Origin: Silicimonas sp.
Lineage (GTDB): Bacteria > Pseudomonadota > Alphaproteobacteria > Rhodobacterales > Rhodobacteraceae
NCBI GenBank assembly: GCA_022340315.1
Contig: JAJDOD010000188.1
Coordinates: 1 to 48,571, forward strand
DNA length: 48,571 bases
Direction: 5' to 3'
Part shown: positions 7,854-14,938 of the stretch, piece by piece
Layout: each line of letters opens with the position of its first letter
Numbering within the stretch: the first letter of the stretch is position 1
Position numbers and translations under genes: made by a program
The notes under the pieces: model-generated
What the model saw: the letters and a program-made list of their open reading frames with translations, nothing else
Told to the model about the DNA's origin: nothing
The model's database searches: none

Positions 7854-8201
7854 TCAGAGGTAAGGCGATACCTGCGCCGCCAACGCCACGGTGACCGGAT
7901 CGGCCGTCATCGCCCATGCCGCGGCCTTCTCGAACACCGAACCTTCCGCAAGGGCGTTCACCCGTTCGGCATATGCTGCCTCGCCGATCCGGGCGAACAG
8001 AAAAGCCTTGAACCCCAACATCACGAAAGCGATCAGGATCAGCGCACGGACTGTTCCGCGGCGAAAGATCTTGCGCTTCGGTTTGGCAATCACCAGCCCG
8101 TCGTCGTTGACGGACGTGACATAACCACGCGAAAGCTGCGAGTGCCGCCGCGAGATCCGGCGCATCCTGCGATCGAATTCATCATACTGTGACGCCGACA
8201 T
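7854..8201 (-). CDS. Small single-pass membrane protein, unknown
   Basis: The product is 115 residues from MSASQYDEFDRRMRRISRRH. I do not recognise the family. The N-terminal half is hydrophilic and Arg-rich (cytoplasmic). A single hydrophobic helix follows at about residues 54-73 (ALILIAFVMLGFKAFLFARIG), then an Ala-rich tail ending VSPYL that would lie outside the membrane. The start at 8201 is chosen because GGAGGCGGACGG directly precedes it; an upstream ATG at 8237 lacks such a site. It is convergent with the DUF1127 gene and lies 90 bases downstream of... the opposite end of prmA, which is on the same strand with its stop at 8292 upstream of this gene. Confidence 0.75.
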   Translation of the reverse strand: MSASQYDEFDRRMRRISRRHSQLSRGYVTSVNDDGLVIAKPKRKIFRRGTVRALILIAFVMLGFKAFLFARIGEAAYAERVNALAEGSVFEKAAAWAMTADPVTVALAAQVSPYL

Positions 8202-8291
8202 CCGTCCGCCTCCGTTGCACCACGAGTTCAGTGACAATCGGGCATGATAAGCCGGATTCTGGCGCCATTATGGCCGAGCTGTGCCGAAAAG

Positions 8292-9176
8292 CTAAAATTC
8301 GTGGGGAATGCGGTCGCCCAGACCCAGAATGAGCGTGGTCCAGTCAACAATATCCTCGCGTGCCATCAGGCTGAAGCCAGCGCCACGATAGTGCGCGATC
8401 ACGTCCTCGGCCTGTTCGACAAGCAATCCGCTCAACACCGCAACGCCACCAGGAGCCGTGGCCGCAGCCATGGGCCGGGCAAGGTCGATCAGCGGCCCCT
8501 TCAGGATATTGGCGAACACAAGGTCGAACGGACCGCGCAGGCGCGGATCCTCGAAGCCCGGCGCGACACAGGTGTCGACCCGGTCTGCCATGCCGTTGGC
8601 CGCAAGATTGGCTTGCGTCACCTCTATGGCCACCGGGTCGATATCGGCGGCGATGATCCCGCCCGACCAGACCCGCGCGGCGGCCATTGCAAGAACGCCC
8701 GACCCGCAACCAATATCCGCGATTTGGTCTGGCTCAATCCCCTGCTCCGCCAGCCGGTCGATGGCGCGCAGACATCCCAGCGTGGTTCCGTGGTGGCCGG
8801 TGCCGAAGGCCATTGCGGCCTCGATAAGCAGCCCGATCCGGTCCGCCGGAACCCGGTCGGCGTCATGGCTTCCGTAGACGAAGAAGCGCCCTGCCTCGAC
8901 GGGCGCCAGCGTGCGTTTGACATGCGCCACCCAATCGGTTTCGGGCAATTCCGACACGGCGAACTCCGCCGCGCCATATGCCGCCGCGAGGAGCGCAAGT
9001 GCGACCTCGTCCGGCGCCTCGGTGAAGTAGCCGCCCACCTCACAGGTGTCCGATCCATCCTCGATCTCGAATACGCCCACACCCGCGGGCTCGGGATCGA
9101 CAGCTTCCAGCGCAAGGCCCAGCGCCTCGGCGCGCGGCTTGCCCGAAAGCGTCGTAAATGCGGTCCAGGTGGCCAT
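8292..9176 (-). CDS. prmA: PrmA, ribosomal protein L11 methyltransferase
   Basis: This is an SAM-dependent enzyme that methylates L11. The product is 294 residues from MATWTAFTTLSGKPRAEA. The N-terminal half is the L11-recognition domain. The Rossmann domain begins with the FGTGHHGTTLGCLRAIDRL segment characteristic of PrmA. Motif I is IADIGCGSGVLAMAA, followed by ADIDPVAIEVTQAN and VFANILKGPLIDLA (motif IV NILxxPL). A 12-codon upstream extension was dropped. It is preceded by the hairpin element at 9211-9270, after msrA on the same strand. Confidence 0.95.
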   Translation of the reverse strand: MATWTAFTTLSGKPRAEALGLALEAVDPEPAGVGVFEIEDGSDTCEVGGYFTEAPDEVALALLAAAYGAAEFAVSELPETDWVAHVKRTLAPVEAGRFFVYGSHDADRVPADRIGLLIEAAMAFGTGHHGTTLGCLRAIDRLAEQGIEPDQIADIGCGSGVLAMAAARVWSGGIIAADIDPVAIEVTQANLAANGMADRVDTCVAPGFEDPRLRGPFDLVFANILKGPLIDLARPMAAATAPGGVAVLSGLLVEQAEDVIAHYRGAGFSLMAREDIVDWTTLILGLGDRIPHEF

Positions 9177-9210
9177 GCCAGCCCGGCTAAGGCTTCGGTC
9201 GCAAAGCGTC

Positions 9211-9270
9211 AATCCCCTTCATCGGTCCGCAAATATCCTGGGGAGGCCCGGAGGGGTGAAACCCCTCCGG
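9211..9270 (+). repeat. Gene-3'-end hairpin element, copy 2 (after msrA)
   Basis: The core CCTTCATCGGTCCGCAAATA, then TCC, is followed by the hairpin CCGGAGGGGT-GAA-ACCCCTCCGG (9248-9270). Relative to the minus-strand genes the order is msrA stop, hairpin, tail, prmA. The stem sequence differs from the other copies but pairing is perfect over ten base pairs. Confidence 0.88.
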
Positions 9271-9301
9271 CAGCGCGACGGCGAAGCCGGCGCAATCCGT
9301 C

Positions 9302-9961
9302 CTACGACGCGACGCCCGTCCCGATCGGACAGGTCACACCGGTGCCGCCCAGGCCGCAATAGCCGCCCGGGTTCTTGGCGAGGTACTGCTGGTGATAGTC
9401 CTCAGCGAAATAGAACTCGGGTGCGGGCAGGATCTCGGTCGTAATGTCTCCGTAACCCGCATCCCCTAGTCTCGCCGCGAAATCCGCCTTGGTCGCCTCG
9501 GCCGCCGCACGCTGCGCCTCGGTCGTCCAATAGATGCCTGAACGGTATTGCGTGCCGGTGTCGTTGCCTTGCCGCATCCCCTGTGTGGGATCGTGACCTT
9601 CCCAGAAGGTCTTCAGCAGCATCTCGTAACTCACCACGGAAGGATCATAGACGACGCGCACCACCTCGTTGTGCCCGGTCTGCCCGGTGCAAACCTCCTG
9701 ATAGGTCGGGTTCTCGGTATGACCCGCCGCATAGCCCGCCATCGTCAGGTGCACGCCATCGAGTTTCCAGAACATGCGCTCGACGCCCCAGAAGCAACCC
9801 ATGCCGAAGATCGCAACCTCGAAACCTTCCGGCACCTCCAGCGTCAGCGGACGGCCAAGGACGAAATGCGTCTCGGCGGTCGGGATTGGGGTCGGCCGCC
9901 CCGGCAGAGCCTCGTTGCGGCTGACCATGTTGTACTTCCGGGAGAGGATTCCGAACACCAT
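9302..9961 (-). CDS. msrA: MsrA, peptide methionine-S-sulfoxide reductase
   Basis: MsrA repairs oxidised methionine (S-epimer) in proteins. The product is 219 residues from [15 protein letters not shown]. The catalytic motif [10 protein letters not shown] has Cys at residue 56, and the segment [20 protein letters not shown] is typical. Recycling cysteines are near the C-terminus (GGYCGLGG and VTCPIG). AAGGAG eight bases upstream supports ATG 9961; the reading frame stays open far upstream but that part is antisense to the divergent gene. The ~20-residue N-terminal extension before the core fits the longer MsrA subclass. It is divergent from the AhpD-like gene across a 159-base gap. Confidence 0.96.
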   Translation of the reverse strand: MVFGILSRKYNMVSRNEALPGRPTPIPTAETHFVLGRPLTLEVPEGFEVAIFGMGCFWGVERMFWKLDGVHLTMAGYAAGHTENPTYQEVCTGQTGHNEVVRVVYDPSVVSYEMLLKTFWEGHDPTQGMRQGNDTGTQYRSGIYWTTEAQRAAAEATKADFAARLGDAGYGDITTEILPAPEFYFAEDYHQQYLAKNPGGYCGLGGTGVTCPIGTGVAS

Positions 9962-10049
9962 GCGAGAGGCTCCTTTTCTGGTTCGGTTGGAATCTAGGGC
10001 GTCGCTTGGCTTCCCGCAATCGCGATCACGGAAATGTCGGGCTTGCAAA

Positions 10050-10095
10050 CTTACACCGTAAGGTTTAAAGGTGAGTTGTAGACTTACACCGTAAG
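10050..10095. promoter_or_regulatory. Double palindromic operator, probably for the adjacent TetR regulator
   Basis: Two identical 13-base palindromes, CTTACACCGTAAG, lie at 10050-10062 and 10083-10095, 33 bases (about three helical turns) apart in the gap between divergent msrA and the AhpD-like gene. The second ends 25 bases before the ATG at 10121. Palindromes of this size and form (CTTAC-N3-GTAAG) are typical TetR operators, and a TetR gene follows as the next gene downstream. Assignment to that regulator is inferred. Confidence 0.7.
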
Positions 10096-10120
10096 GCAAA
10101 CCGAACAAAGGACCTGGCCC

Positions 10121-10540
10121 ATGAAACCGTTTGCTCTCCTCGCCATCGCCGCCACCTTCGCATCCCCCGCCTTCGCGCAGGATGCCGGCGAAACCCGCAA
10201 CCAGATCGCCAACGCGATGGGCGGCGTGCCGACCTTCATCGACAGTGTCGCAGACGCCGCCCTGCCCGGCCTCTGGAAGACCTATGTCGAGTTCCAGGGA
10301 AACCCCGATACCGCGCTCGACCCCAAGACCAAGGCGCTGGTCTCGCTCGCCGTCTCGGCACAAATCCCCTGCACCTATTGTGTCTGGCAGGACACGAAAT
10401 CCGCCCAGGCCGCCGGCGCCACCGAGGACGAGATCGAGGAAGCCGTCGCAATGGCCGCAATGACCCGCGCCTGGTCGACGATCTTCAACGGCATGCAGGT
10501 CGACTTCGAGACCTTCAAGGCCGAACTTGGCGGGTCGTAA
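10121..10540 (+). CDS. Secreted carboxymuconolactone decarboxylase/AhpD-like protein
   Basis: The product is 139 residues. It starts with a signal peptide ([20 protein letters not shown], cleavage after AFA), so it should be periplasmic. The rest is a CMD/AhpD helical domain, with the CxxC motif at Cys84 and Cys87 in [10 protein letters not shown]. AhpD-type peroxidase adaptors have CxxCxxxH, but here Asp91 stands where His is expected, so peroxidase activity is uncertain. The downstream helix [13 protein letters not shown] fits the family. It is controlled, I infer, by the two palindromes upstream and the TetR gene 56 bases downstream. Many CMD-family proteins are redox or detoxification enzymes; the substrate is unknown. 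Confidence 0.85.
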   Translation: MKPFALLAIAATFASPAFAQDAGETRNQIANAMGGVPTFIDSVADAALPGLWKTYVEFQGNPDTALDPKTKALVSLAVSAQIPCTYCVWQDTKSAQAAGATEDEIEEAVAMAAMTRAWSTIFNGMQVDFETFKAELGGS

Positions 10541-10561
10541 GGCGCAATCCCCTCGCGCAGG

Positions 10562-10590
10562 TTGCACGGGGGGAGCCGCTGGGCTAGCCC
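10562..10590 (+). promoter_or_regulatory. Putative promoter of the tetR-type gene
   Basis: TTGCAC (10562-10567), a 17-base spacer and TAGCCC (10585-10590). Transcription would begin at or within a few bases of the ATG at 10597, and no purine-rich ribosome site lies between, so the mRNA may be leaderless. The -10 match is only partial. Confidence 0.35.
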
Positions 10591-10596
10591 CGCCCC

Positions 10597-11232
10597 ATGA
10601 CCAAGTCGCCACGCAGGAAACGTCCCGCCCTCAACAAGGACCTGATCGCCACCGAAGCGATGGCCCTGGTGGATGAGGGCGGGCTCGACGCCCTGTCGTT
10701 CCGCGCGCTCGGCAAACGGATGGGTTGCGAGGCGATGAGCCTCTACCACTACTTCCCCTCGAAACAGCACCTTCTGGATGCGCTCGTCTCGATCTGCCTA
10801 GCCGAGACGCCGGTGCCGCCGCCCGGCCAGCCCTGGCGTGACCGGATGCGCACACTTTGCTTGCGGTACCGCGAAACCGCGATCCGCCATGCCGCGTTTG
10901 CGCCGGTGCTCTTCACCCACCGGCTGAACCATGCCGAAGGCCTCGCCTGGCTCGACCGGGTCGTTGGCATCTTCGACGGTTCGGACCTGCCGCATTCCCG
11001 GCGCGCGGCCCTGTTCCGCGTTCTCAGCTATTATCTGACGGGCGCATCTCTCGACGAATCCCTCGGCTATGCCAAAGGGCCGAGCGCGGCAGAGCCTGTG
11101 CCGCTTGAAGACGCCAAACGCGACTTTCCACACATCATGGGGGTCGGCGCGCATTTCGGGCGCGAGAACCACTTGGCGTTCTTCGAGGAAGGGCTTGACC
11201 TCATTCTCGACTGGATCGAACGCGAGATCTGA
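10597..11232 (+). CDS. TetR/AcrR-family transcriptional regulator
   Basis: The product is 211 residues. The N-terminal helix-turn-helix is clear: [20 protein letters not shown], then [20 protein letters not shown], the classic TetR recognition helix ending in YHYFPSK. The C-terminal two-thirds is a helical ligand and dimer domain of the TetR C-terminal type with no sequence clue to its ligand. It lies just downstream of the AhpD-like gene and of two CTTACACCGTAAG palindromes, so local autoregulation or repression of the AhpD-like gene is the likely job. It is convergent with the MFS gene, whose stop is only 2 bases away, with no terminator between. Confidence 0.93.
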   Translation: MTKSPRRKRPALNKDLIATEAMALVDEGGLDALSFRALGKRMGCEAMSLYHYFPSKQHLLDALVSICLAETPVPPPGQPWRDRMRTLCLRYRETAIRHAAFAPVLFTHRLNHAEGLAWLDRVVGIFDGSDLPHSRRAALFRVLSYYLTGASLDESLGYAKGPSAAEPVPLEDAKRDFPHIMGVGAHFGRENHLAFFEEGLDLILDWIEREI

Positions 11233-11234
11233 CC

Positions 11235-12461
11235 TTATTCGGCAGGCGCCGGAAGGCCGCGCGCGAAAATCGTCTCGCGTCCCGGTTCGGGATGACGCGG
11301 GATCAGCAGCGCCAGCAGCAGAGACACCCCGGCCATACTGGCGGCAAGACCGAAAACCGCACCTGGCGAGACCACCCAGAGATATCCGAGGAGCGCCGGC
11401 AGGAAGACCGCGGCGATGTGGTTGATGGTAAAGGCGACCGCGGCGGTCGGCGCGATGTCCTGCGGGTCGGCGATCTTCTGGAAATAGGTCTTCATGGCGA
11501 AGGCAAGCGCGAACAGCATGTGGTCGATCACGTAAAGCGACGCCGCCAGCACAACGCCCCAGCCGAAATAGTAGATACCGCCGTAAGCAAGGAAGACGGC
11601 CACCAGACCGACATACTCGAAAACCAGTACGTTTCGCTCGCCGTAGACGCCCAGGGCGCGTCCCATGATCGGCGCGAAGACCATGTTTGCGAGGTAGTTT
11701 ATGAGGAACAGCGCCGTGACTTCATGCACGTCGAAGCCGAAGCGCTCGACCATCATGAAAGCGGCAAAGACGATGAAGATCTGGCGCCGCGCGCCAGCCA
11801 TGAATTGCAGCGCGTAGTATAGCCAGTAACGGCGTCGCAACACCATGGTCTTCAATTGCGGCGTCGCTTCAAACCGCGGGAAAGCCAGCCAGCAATAGAT
11901 CGCGATCAGGGCGCAGGCCCCGCCCGAGATCATGTAGACCGTGTTGTAGGACAGCTCCAGCCAGTTCCAGGTCGCAACTAATGCGCCATAGGAGACAAGC
12001 GAGGCGCCCGACCCCACGGCAACCAGCCAGCCGATAACCTGCGGCGCGCGCCCCTTCTCGATCCATTGCAGTTGCAGCGACTGATTGACGGTCTCGAAAT
12101 AGTGAAACCCCATCGACGCGATGAAAGTCACGAAGAGCAGACCGCCAAAGGTCGGGAACCATGCAGTGACAGCACTCGCAACGCCCAGCGTGACAAGAGA
12201 AACCATGCCCAGAAGCTGCTCGCGCATCACCAGAAGGATGAAAATCACCGCAAAGGACAGAAAACCGGGGATCTCGCGCACCGTGTGCAACCAGCCGATT
12301 TCGACCCCCGTGAAGGCGGCGCGCTCGATCACGAAATTGTTCAGAAGCGCCGACCAGGTGGAAAACGCCAGCGGCATGGCCGCCGACATCAGGATGAGCA
12401 GCGCCACCGGCCGCCGCCAGGGCGGAAGCGATGCTGCCGTGCTGATGTCGATGGTTGCCAT
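11235..12461 (-). CDS. Major facilitator superfamily transporter
   Basis: The product is 408 residues with about 12 hydrophobic helices, for example LLILMSAAMPLAFSTWSALL, FLSFAVIFILLVMREQLLG, LIAIYCWLAFPRF, VAVFLAYGGIYYFGWGVVLA and GVSLLLALLIPR near the C-terminus. A basic loop in mid-protein (TMVLRRRYWLYY) separates the two halves, as in MFS carriers. No substrate motif is recognisable. It follows yceI by 40 bases and the LysR gene before that, all on the minus strand, so the three may form one unit; alternatively it is partner to the convergent tetR gene. Confidence 0.85.
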   Translation of the reverse strand: MATIDISTAASLPPWRRPVALLILMSAAMPLAFSTWSALLNNFVIERAAFTGVEIGWLHTVREIPGFLSFAVIFILLVMREQLLGMVSLVTLGVASAVTAWFPTFGGLLFVTFIASMGFHYFETVNQSLQLQWIEKGRAPQVIGWLVAVGSGASLVSYGALVATWNWLELSYNTVYMISGGACALIAIYCWLAFPRFEATPQLKTMVLRRRYWLYYALQFMAGARRQIFIVFAAFMMVERFGFDVHEVTALFLINYLANMVFAPIMGRALGVYGERNVLVFEYVGLVAVFLAYGGIYYFGWGVVLAASLYVIDHMLFALAFAMKTYFQKIADPQDIAPTAAVAFTINHIAAVFLPALLGYLWVVSPGAVFGLAASMAGVSLLLALLIPRHPEPGRETIFARGLPAPAE

Positions 12462-12501
12462 GCCTCGCCTTTACGCCCAAGCGCTGGAAAGGGGAAGCGC
12501 G

Positions 12502-13065
12502 CTATTGCTCACTCACAACGAACGCCTGGATGTCGAGATCAATCCGATCTCCGACCGTTCCCGCATATCCTGCGGCGCCGAAAGCGCTCCGCGACAGGCT
12601 GCCCTCCAACCTTACGGTCAGACGTTGGCGGTCACCCGGTGCGGCCGATCCCGGGCGGAAGAGGCGGGCGGAAAGGACTTGCCTGCGCGTGACGCCGCGC
12701 AAAGTCAGGTCGCCCTCGACCGTTGCACCTCCCGCTCCGTCCCGCGAAATCCGGCGGCTCCGGAAAACGATCTCCGGGAACCGGTCCGTCCAGAGTACAC
12801 TTTGGCCTTTCATCGCCTCGTTAGCCAGCACATTGCCCGCGCTAGATTTCGCAGCGTTGACTGCGACAAGCACCCGGCTGTTCGCCGGCTGGTCGAAATC
12901 GAGCACGATATCGGCGCTCGAGACCGGCATTGTTCCCGGCACCGGGTCCTCCCCGAAATACCATGTAAACCCGACCCGGCTCTGATCGGCGAGCAGGCGA
13001 TAGGGCACCGGATCCGCTGCGGCGGCGGTCGCGAGAATGATCAGGACGAAAGCAAAGAATCGCAT
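12502..13065 (-). CDS. YceI-family periplasmic protein
   Basis: The product is 187 residues from MRFFAFVLIILATAAAADPV, with a signal peptide cleaved around AAA-DP, so it is exported. The YceI lipocalin-like fold is recognised by the opening YRLLADQSRVGFTWYFGED, the mid segment NEAMKGQSVLWTDRFPEIVF (the typical D/F-P-x-I-x-F strand) and VEGDLTLRGVTR. YceI proteins bind isoprenoid or lipid molecules and are often stress or base induced. The upstream ATG at 13104 is rejected since it would overlap the LysR gene and spoil the signal peptide. It lies 35 bases after the LysR gene, so probably co-transcribed. Confidence 0.9.
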   Translation of the reverse strand: MRFFAFVLIILATAAAADPVPYRLLADQSRVGFTWYFGEDPVPGTMPVSSADIVLDFDQPANSRVLVAVNAAKSSAGNVLANEAMKGQSVLWTDRFPEIVFRSRRISRDGAGGATVEGDLTLRGVTRRQVLSARLFRPGSAAPGDRQRLTVRLEGSLSRSAFGAAGYAGTVGDRIDLDIQAFVVSEQ

Positions 13066-13100
13066 GGCGGCATCGTGGCACAAAATTGCAAGACCGGGCA

Positions 13101-13958
13101 TCACGCTATCATGAGCGGTTCTTCAGCAAGGGACTCTGCGATCCGGTCAGTTATCGTGTTTTTTCGCCCCGCCGGCGTCTCGAACCGGATCTCCAGCTTC
13201 GGAAGCGGCGGAAGGCCCTCGCCCATCTCCACGAGGTCCATCCCCGAGGCAGCCACGTTTGACCGTGCAACAGCCGCCAGCCCAAGCCCCGAGGCCGCCG
13301 CGATGAGCATCCCACCGACCGATTGCGTATTGACCGCAATGCGCGCCGGAATGTCGGCACGAGAAAGAATCGACAGGATGGTACGGCGGTACTCGGTACC
13401 CTGGCGCCAAAGCACGACCGGGAGGGGTCGTTGCGCGGCCAGCGAGGCGCCGTCAGGCGGACCGGCCCAGATGACCTGCTCGGTATGGATCACCGGCCCC
13501 GCCAGTCCCGGCGTCTCGCGATCGGTGACAAAACAGAAATCAAGCATCCCGTCCCGCATCAACGCAAGCAAACCGGCAGTCTCGCGGATCTCCAGTGAAA
13601 CCGTGATGTCGGGAAACAGGTCCCTGACGCGTCTCAGAACCGGCGGCAGGAGTGTTGCCGTGTATATCTCTGGCATGCCGATTCCGAGGAAACCTCCGGT
13701 GTCGACCTGACCCATCGCCGAAAGCGCCTCGCGCTCGGCCGCGAGGAGCCGGTGAGCATGCGTAGGGAACCGGCGACCATCGGAGGTCAGCGAAACACCT
13801 GCCGCGCTGCGCCGCAAAAGCGTTGCGCCAAGCAGCTCTTCCAGCCGTTTTAGTTGTTGGCTGACGGCCGCCTGAGTGCGCCCGATACGATCTCCGGCGC
13901 GGGTAAAACTGCCGGTCTCCGTGACTGCAATAAACGATCTGACAAGATCGGTATCCAT
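13101..13958 (-). CDS. LysR-family transcriptional regulator
   Basis: The product is 285 residues from MDTDLVRSFIAVTETGSFTR. The winged helix-turn-helix is canonical (AGDRIGRTQAAVSQQLKRLE, then LLGATLLRRSAAGVSLTSDG). The C-terminal substrate-binding domain is full length, beginning FLGIGMPEIYTATLLPPVLR. Another ATG 15 bases upstream (13973) is possible; neither has a good ribosome site. It is divergent from the GNAT gene across a short AT-rich gap that holds a perfect LysR-type inverted repeat (13975-13994). Likely targets are itself, the GNAT gene, and the yceI and MFS genes behind it. Ligand unknown. Confidence 0.93.
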   Translation of the reverse strand: MDTDLVRSFIAVTETGSFTRAGDRIGRTQAAVSQQLKRLEELLGATLLRRSAAGVSLTSDGRRFPTHAHRLLAAEREALSAMGQVDTGGFLGIGMPEIYTATLLPPVLRRVRDLFPDITVSLEIRETAGLLALMRDGMLDFCFVTDRETPGLAGPVIHTEQVIWAGPPDGASLAAQRPLPVVLWRQGTEYRRTILSILSRADIPARIAVNTQSVGGMLIAAASGLGLAAVARSNVAASGMDLVEMGEGLPPLPKLEIRFETPAGRKNTITDRIAESLAEEPLMIA

Positions 13959-13974
13959 TAGATAAAGATACATT

Positions 13975-13994
13975 ATTCAATTAATCACTTGAAT
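13975..13994. promoter_or_regulatory. LysR-type operator in divergent gap
   Basis: ATTCAA-N8-TTGAAT is a perfect 6+6 inverted repeat containing a T-N11-A core type arrangement. It lies in the 100-base AT-rich gap between the LysR gene (start 13958) and the GNAT gene (start 14059). This is where an autoregulating LysR protein would bind. Confidence 0.55.
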
Positions 13995-14058
13995 TCGTTA
14001 GATTTATTCATGCCGCCGTCGCATCCGTCCCATCGAACAAATTCGCGGGACCTTCCTC

Positions 14059-14736
14059 ATGCCGAGCGAAATCCTTACCGAACGCAAGGCGAAGGTCGAT
14101 GATCTGCCCGCGCTGCTGGACTTGCAGGCACGCGCCTTCCGTGGCGATGGCGCACGCGACTACGGCACAGATCGCATCAGGGCCATCCTGTCGCAAGTCA
14201 CAATGGTGAACGCGGCACTTCTCGCCGAAGGACGCTACTTCGTCATTTGCAAAACTGGCGACACGCCAGTTGCTTGCGGCGGCTGGTCGCGGGAGTTGCC
14301 GGCCTATTCGGCTGTCACCGGGGAGAGTTTTGACGAGCTGCCGGCCATCGTGCGCGCGGTCCATACCGACCCGTCCCGAACACGGCAGGGGCTGGCCCGT
14401 CGGATCATGGCGCTGATCGAAGCCGATGCACGTTGCGAAGGCGTCGAGCGCCTCACGCTCACCGCGACCCTGCCTGGCGTGCCGCTTTACGCGGCGTTGG
14501 GCTACGCACATGTCGGGCCGCGGCTGGGTGTCTTGCCTGACGGAACGCCGGTCAGCCTCGCCGACATGGAGAAGCGGTTGGCGACCGCGCGCGGATGGGC
14601 GGCCACCGCGCCCAGGGTGTTCCCTGCAGGGACTGGCCCCCGCATCAGCGAGGCTGGCTGTGGCTCGCAACCTTGCCCTGCCAATCGTGATCCGGCTGGG
14701 GAATGTCGACGCCGAATGACAGCGCGAACAGGATGA
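14059..14736 (+). CDS. GNAT-family N-acetyltransferase
   Basis: The product is 225 residues. The GNAT fold is visible: the N-terminal ERKAKVDDLPALLDLQARAF, the central strand YFVICKTGDTPVACGGWS, then VHTDPSRTRQGLARRIMALI with the acetyl-CoA pyrophosphate loop R-T-R-Q-G-L-A. LTATLPGVPLYAALGYAHVG is the usual final beta-bulge with YxxLGY. Residues after about 180 (Pro/Arg/Cys-rich, ending RRRMTARTG) do not look like the domain and lie over a small gene on the opposite strand, so the true 3' end may have been changed by mutation or fusion. The acceptor is unknown. It is transcribed away from the LysR gene. Confidence 0.85.
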   Translation: MPSEILTERKAKVDDLPALLDLQARAFRGDGARDYGTDRIRAILSQVTMVNAALLAEGRYFVICKTGDTPVACGGWSRELPAYSAVTGESFDELPAIVRAVHTDPSRTRQGLARRIMALIEADARCEGVERLTLTATLPGVPLYAALGYAHVGPRLGVLPDGTPVSLADMEKRLATARGWAATAPRVFPAGTGPRISEAGCGSQPCPANRDPAGECRRRMTARTG

Positions 14737-14821
14737 GGCCGATGATCGCCCCTGCAACGAACGCCGGGGCTCGGCTGTAGCCCCAGTCCGTGGCGGCATG
14801 GTAAGTTGTCTCGAAGGTCAT
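14645..14821 (-). CDS. Small single-pass membrane protein
   Basis: The product is 58 residues from MTFETTYHAATDWGYSRAPA. A hydrophobic helix spans about residues 19-38 (FVAGAIIGLILFALSFGVD), followed by a polar, His-containing tail. GAAAGGAACAAGAAA before the ATG gives a good ribosome site, which is why I accept it. Its last 92 bases overlap the 3' end of the GNAT gene on the other strand. No family is recognised. The 117 bases upstream (14822-14938) to the priA stop are AT-rich and could hold its promoter. Confidence 0.65.
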   Translation of the reverse strand: MTFETTYHAATDWGYSRAPAFVAGAIIGLILFALSFGVDIPQPDHDWQGKVASHSQPR

Positions 14822-14938
14822 TTTCTTGTTCCTTTCCGAATGTCGGGTCTTGCGAATGAATGAGTTACCGCAAGCAGAACGTTCATGAAAACGAATATTA
14901 CTTACATCAGCCATCAGATTTTGTGATGATCGTGCGCG

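Noticed and set aside
8244-9362. 372-codon plus-strand frame opposite prmA
   Set aside because: Antisense to prmA, which shows all methyltransferase motifs.
9962-10612. N-terminal extension of the msrA frame to 10612
   Set aside because: The added 217 codons are antisense to the AhpD-like gene and cover the operators; MsrA begins at 9961 with its own ribosome site.
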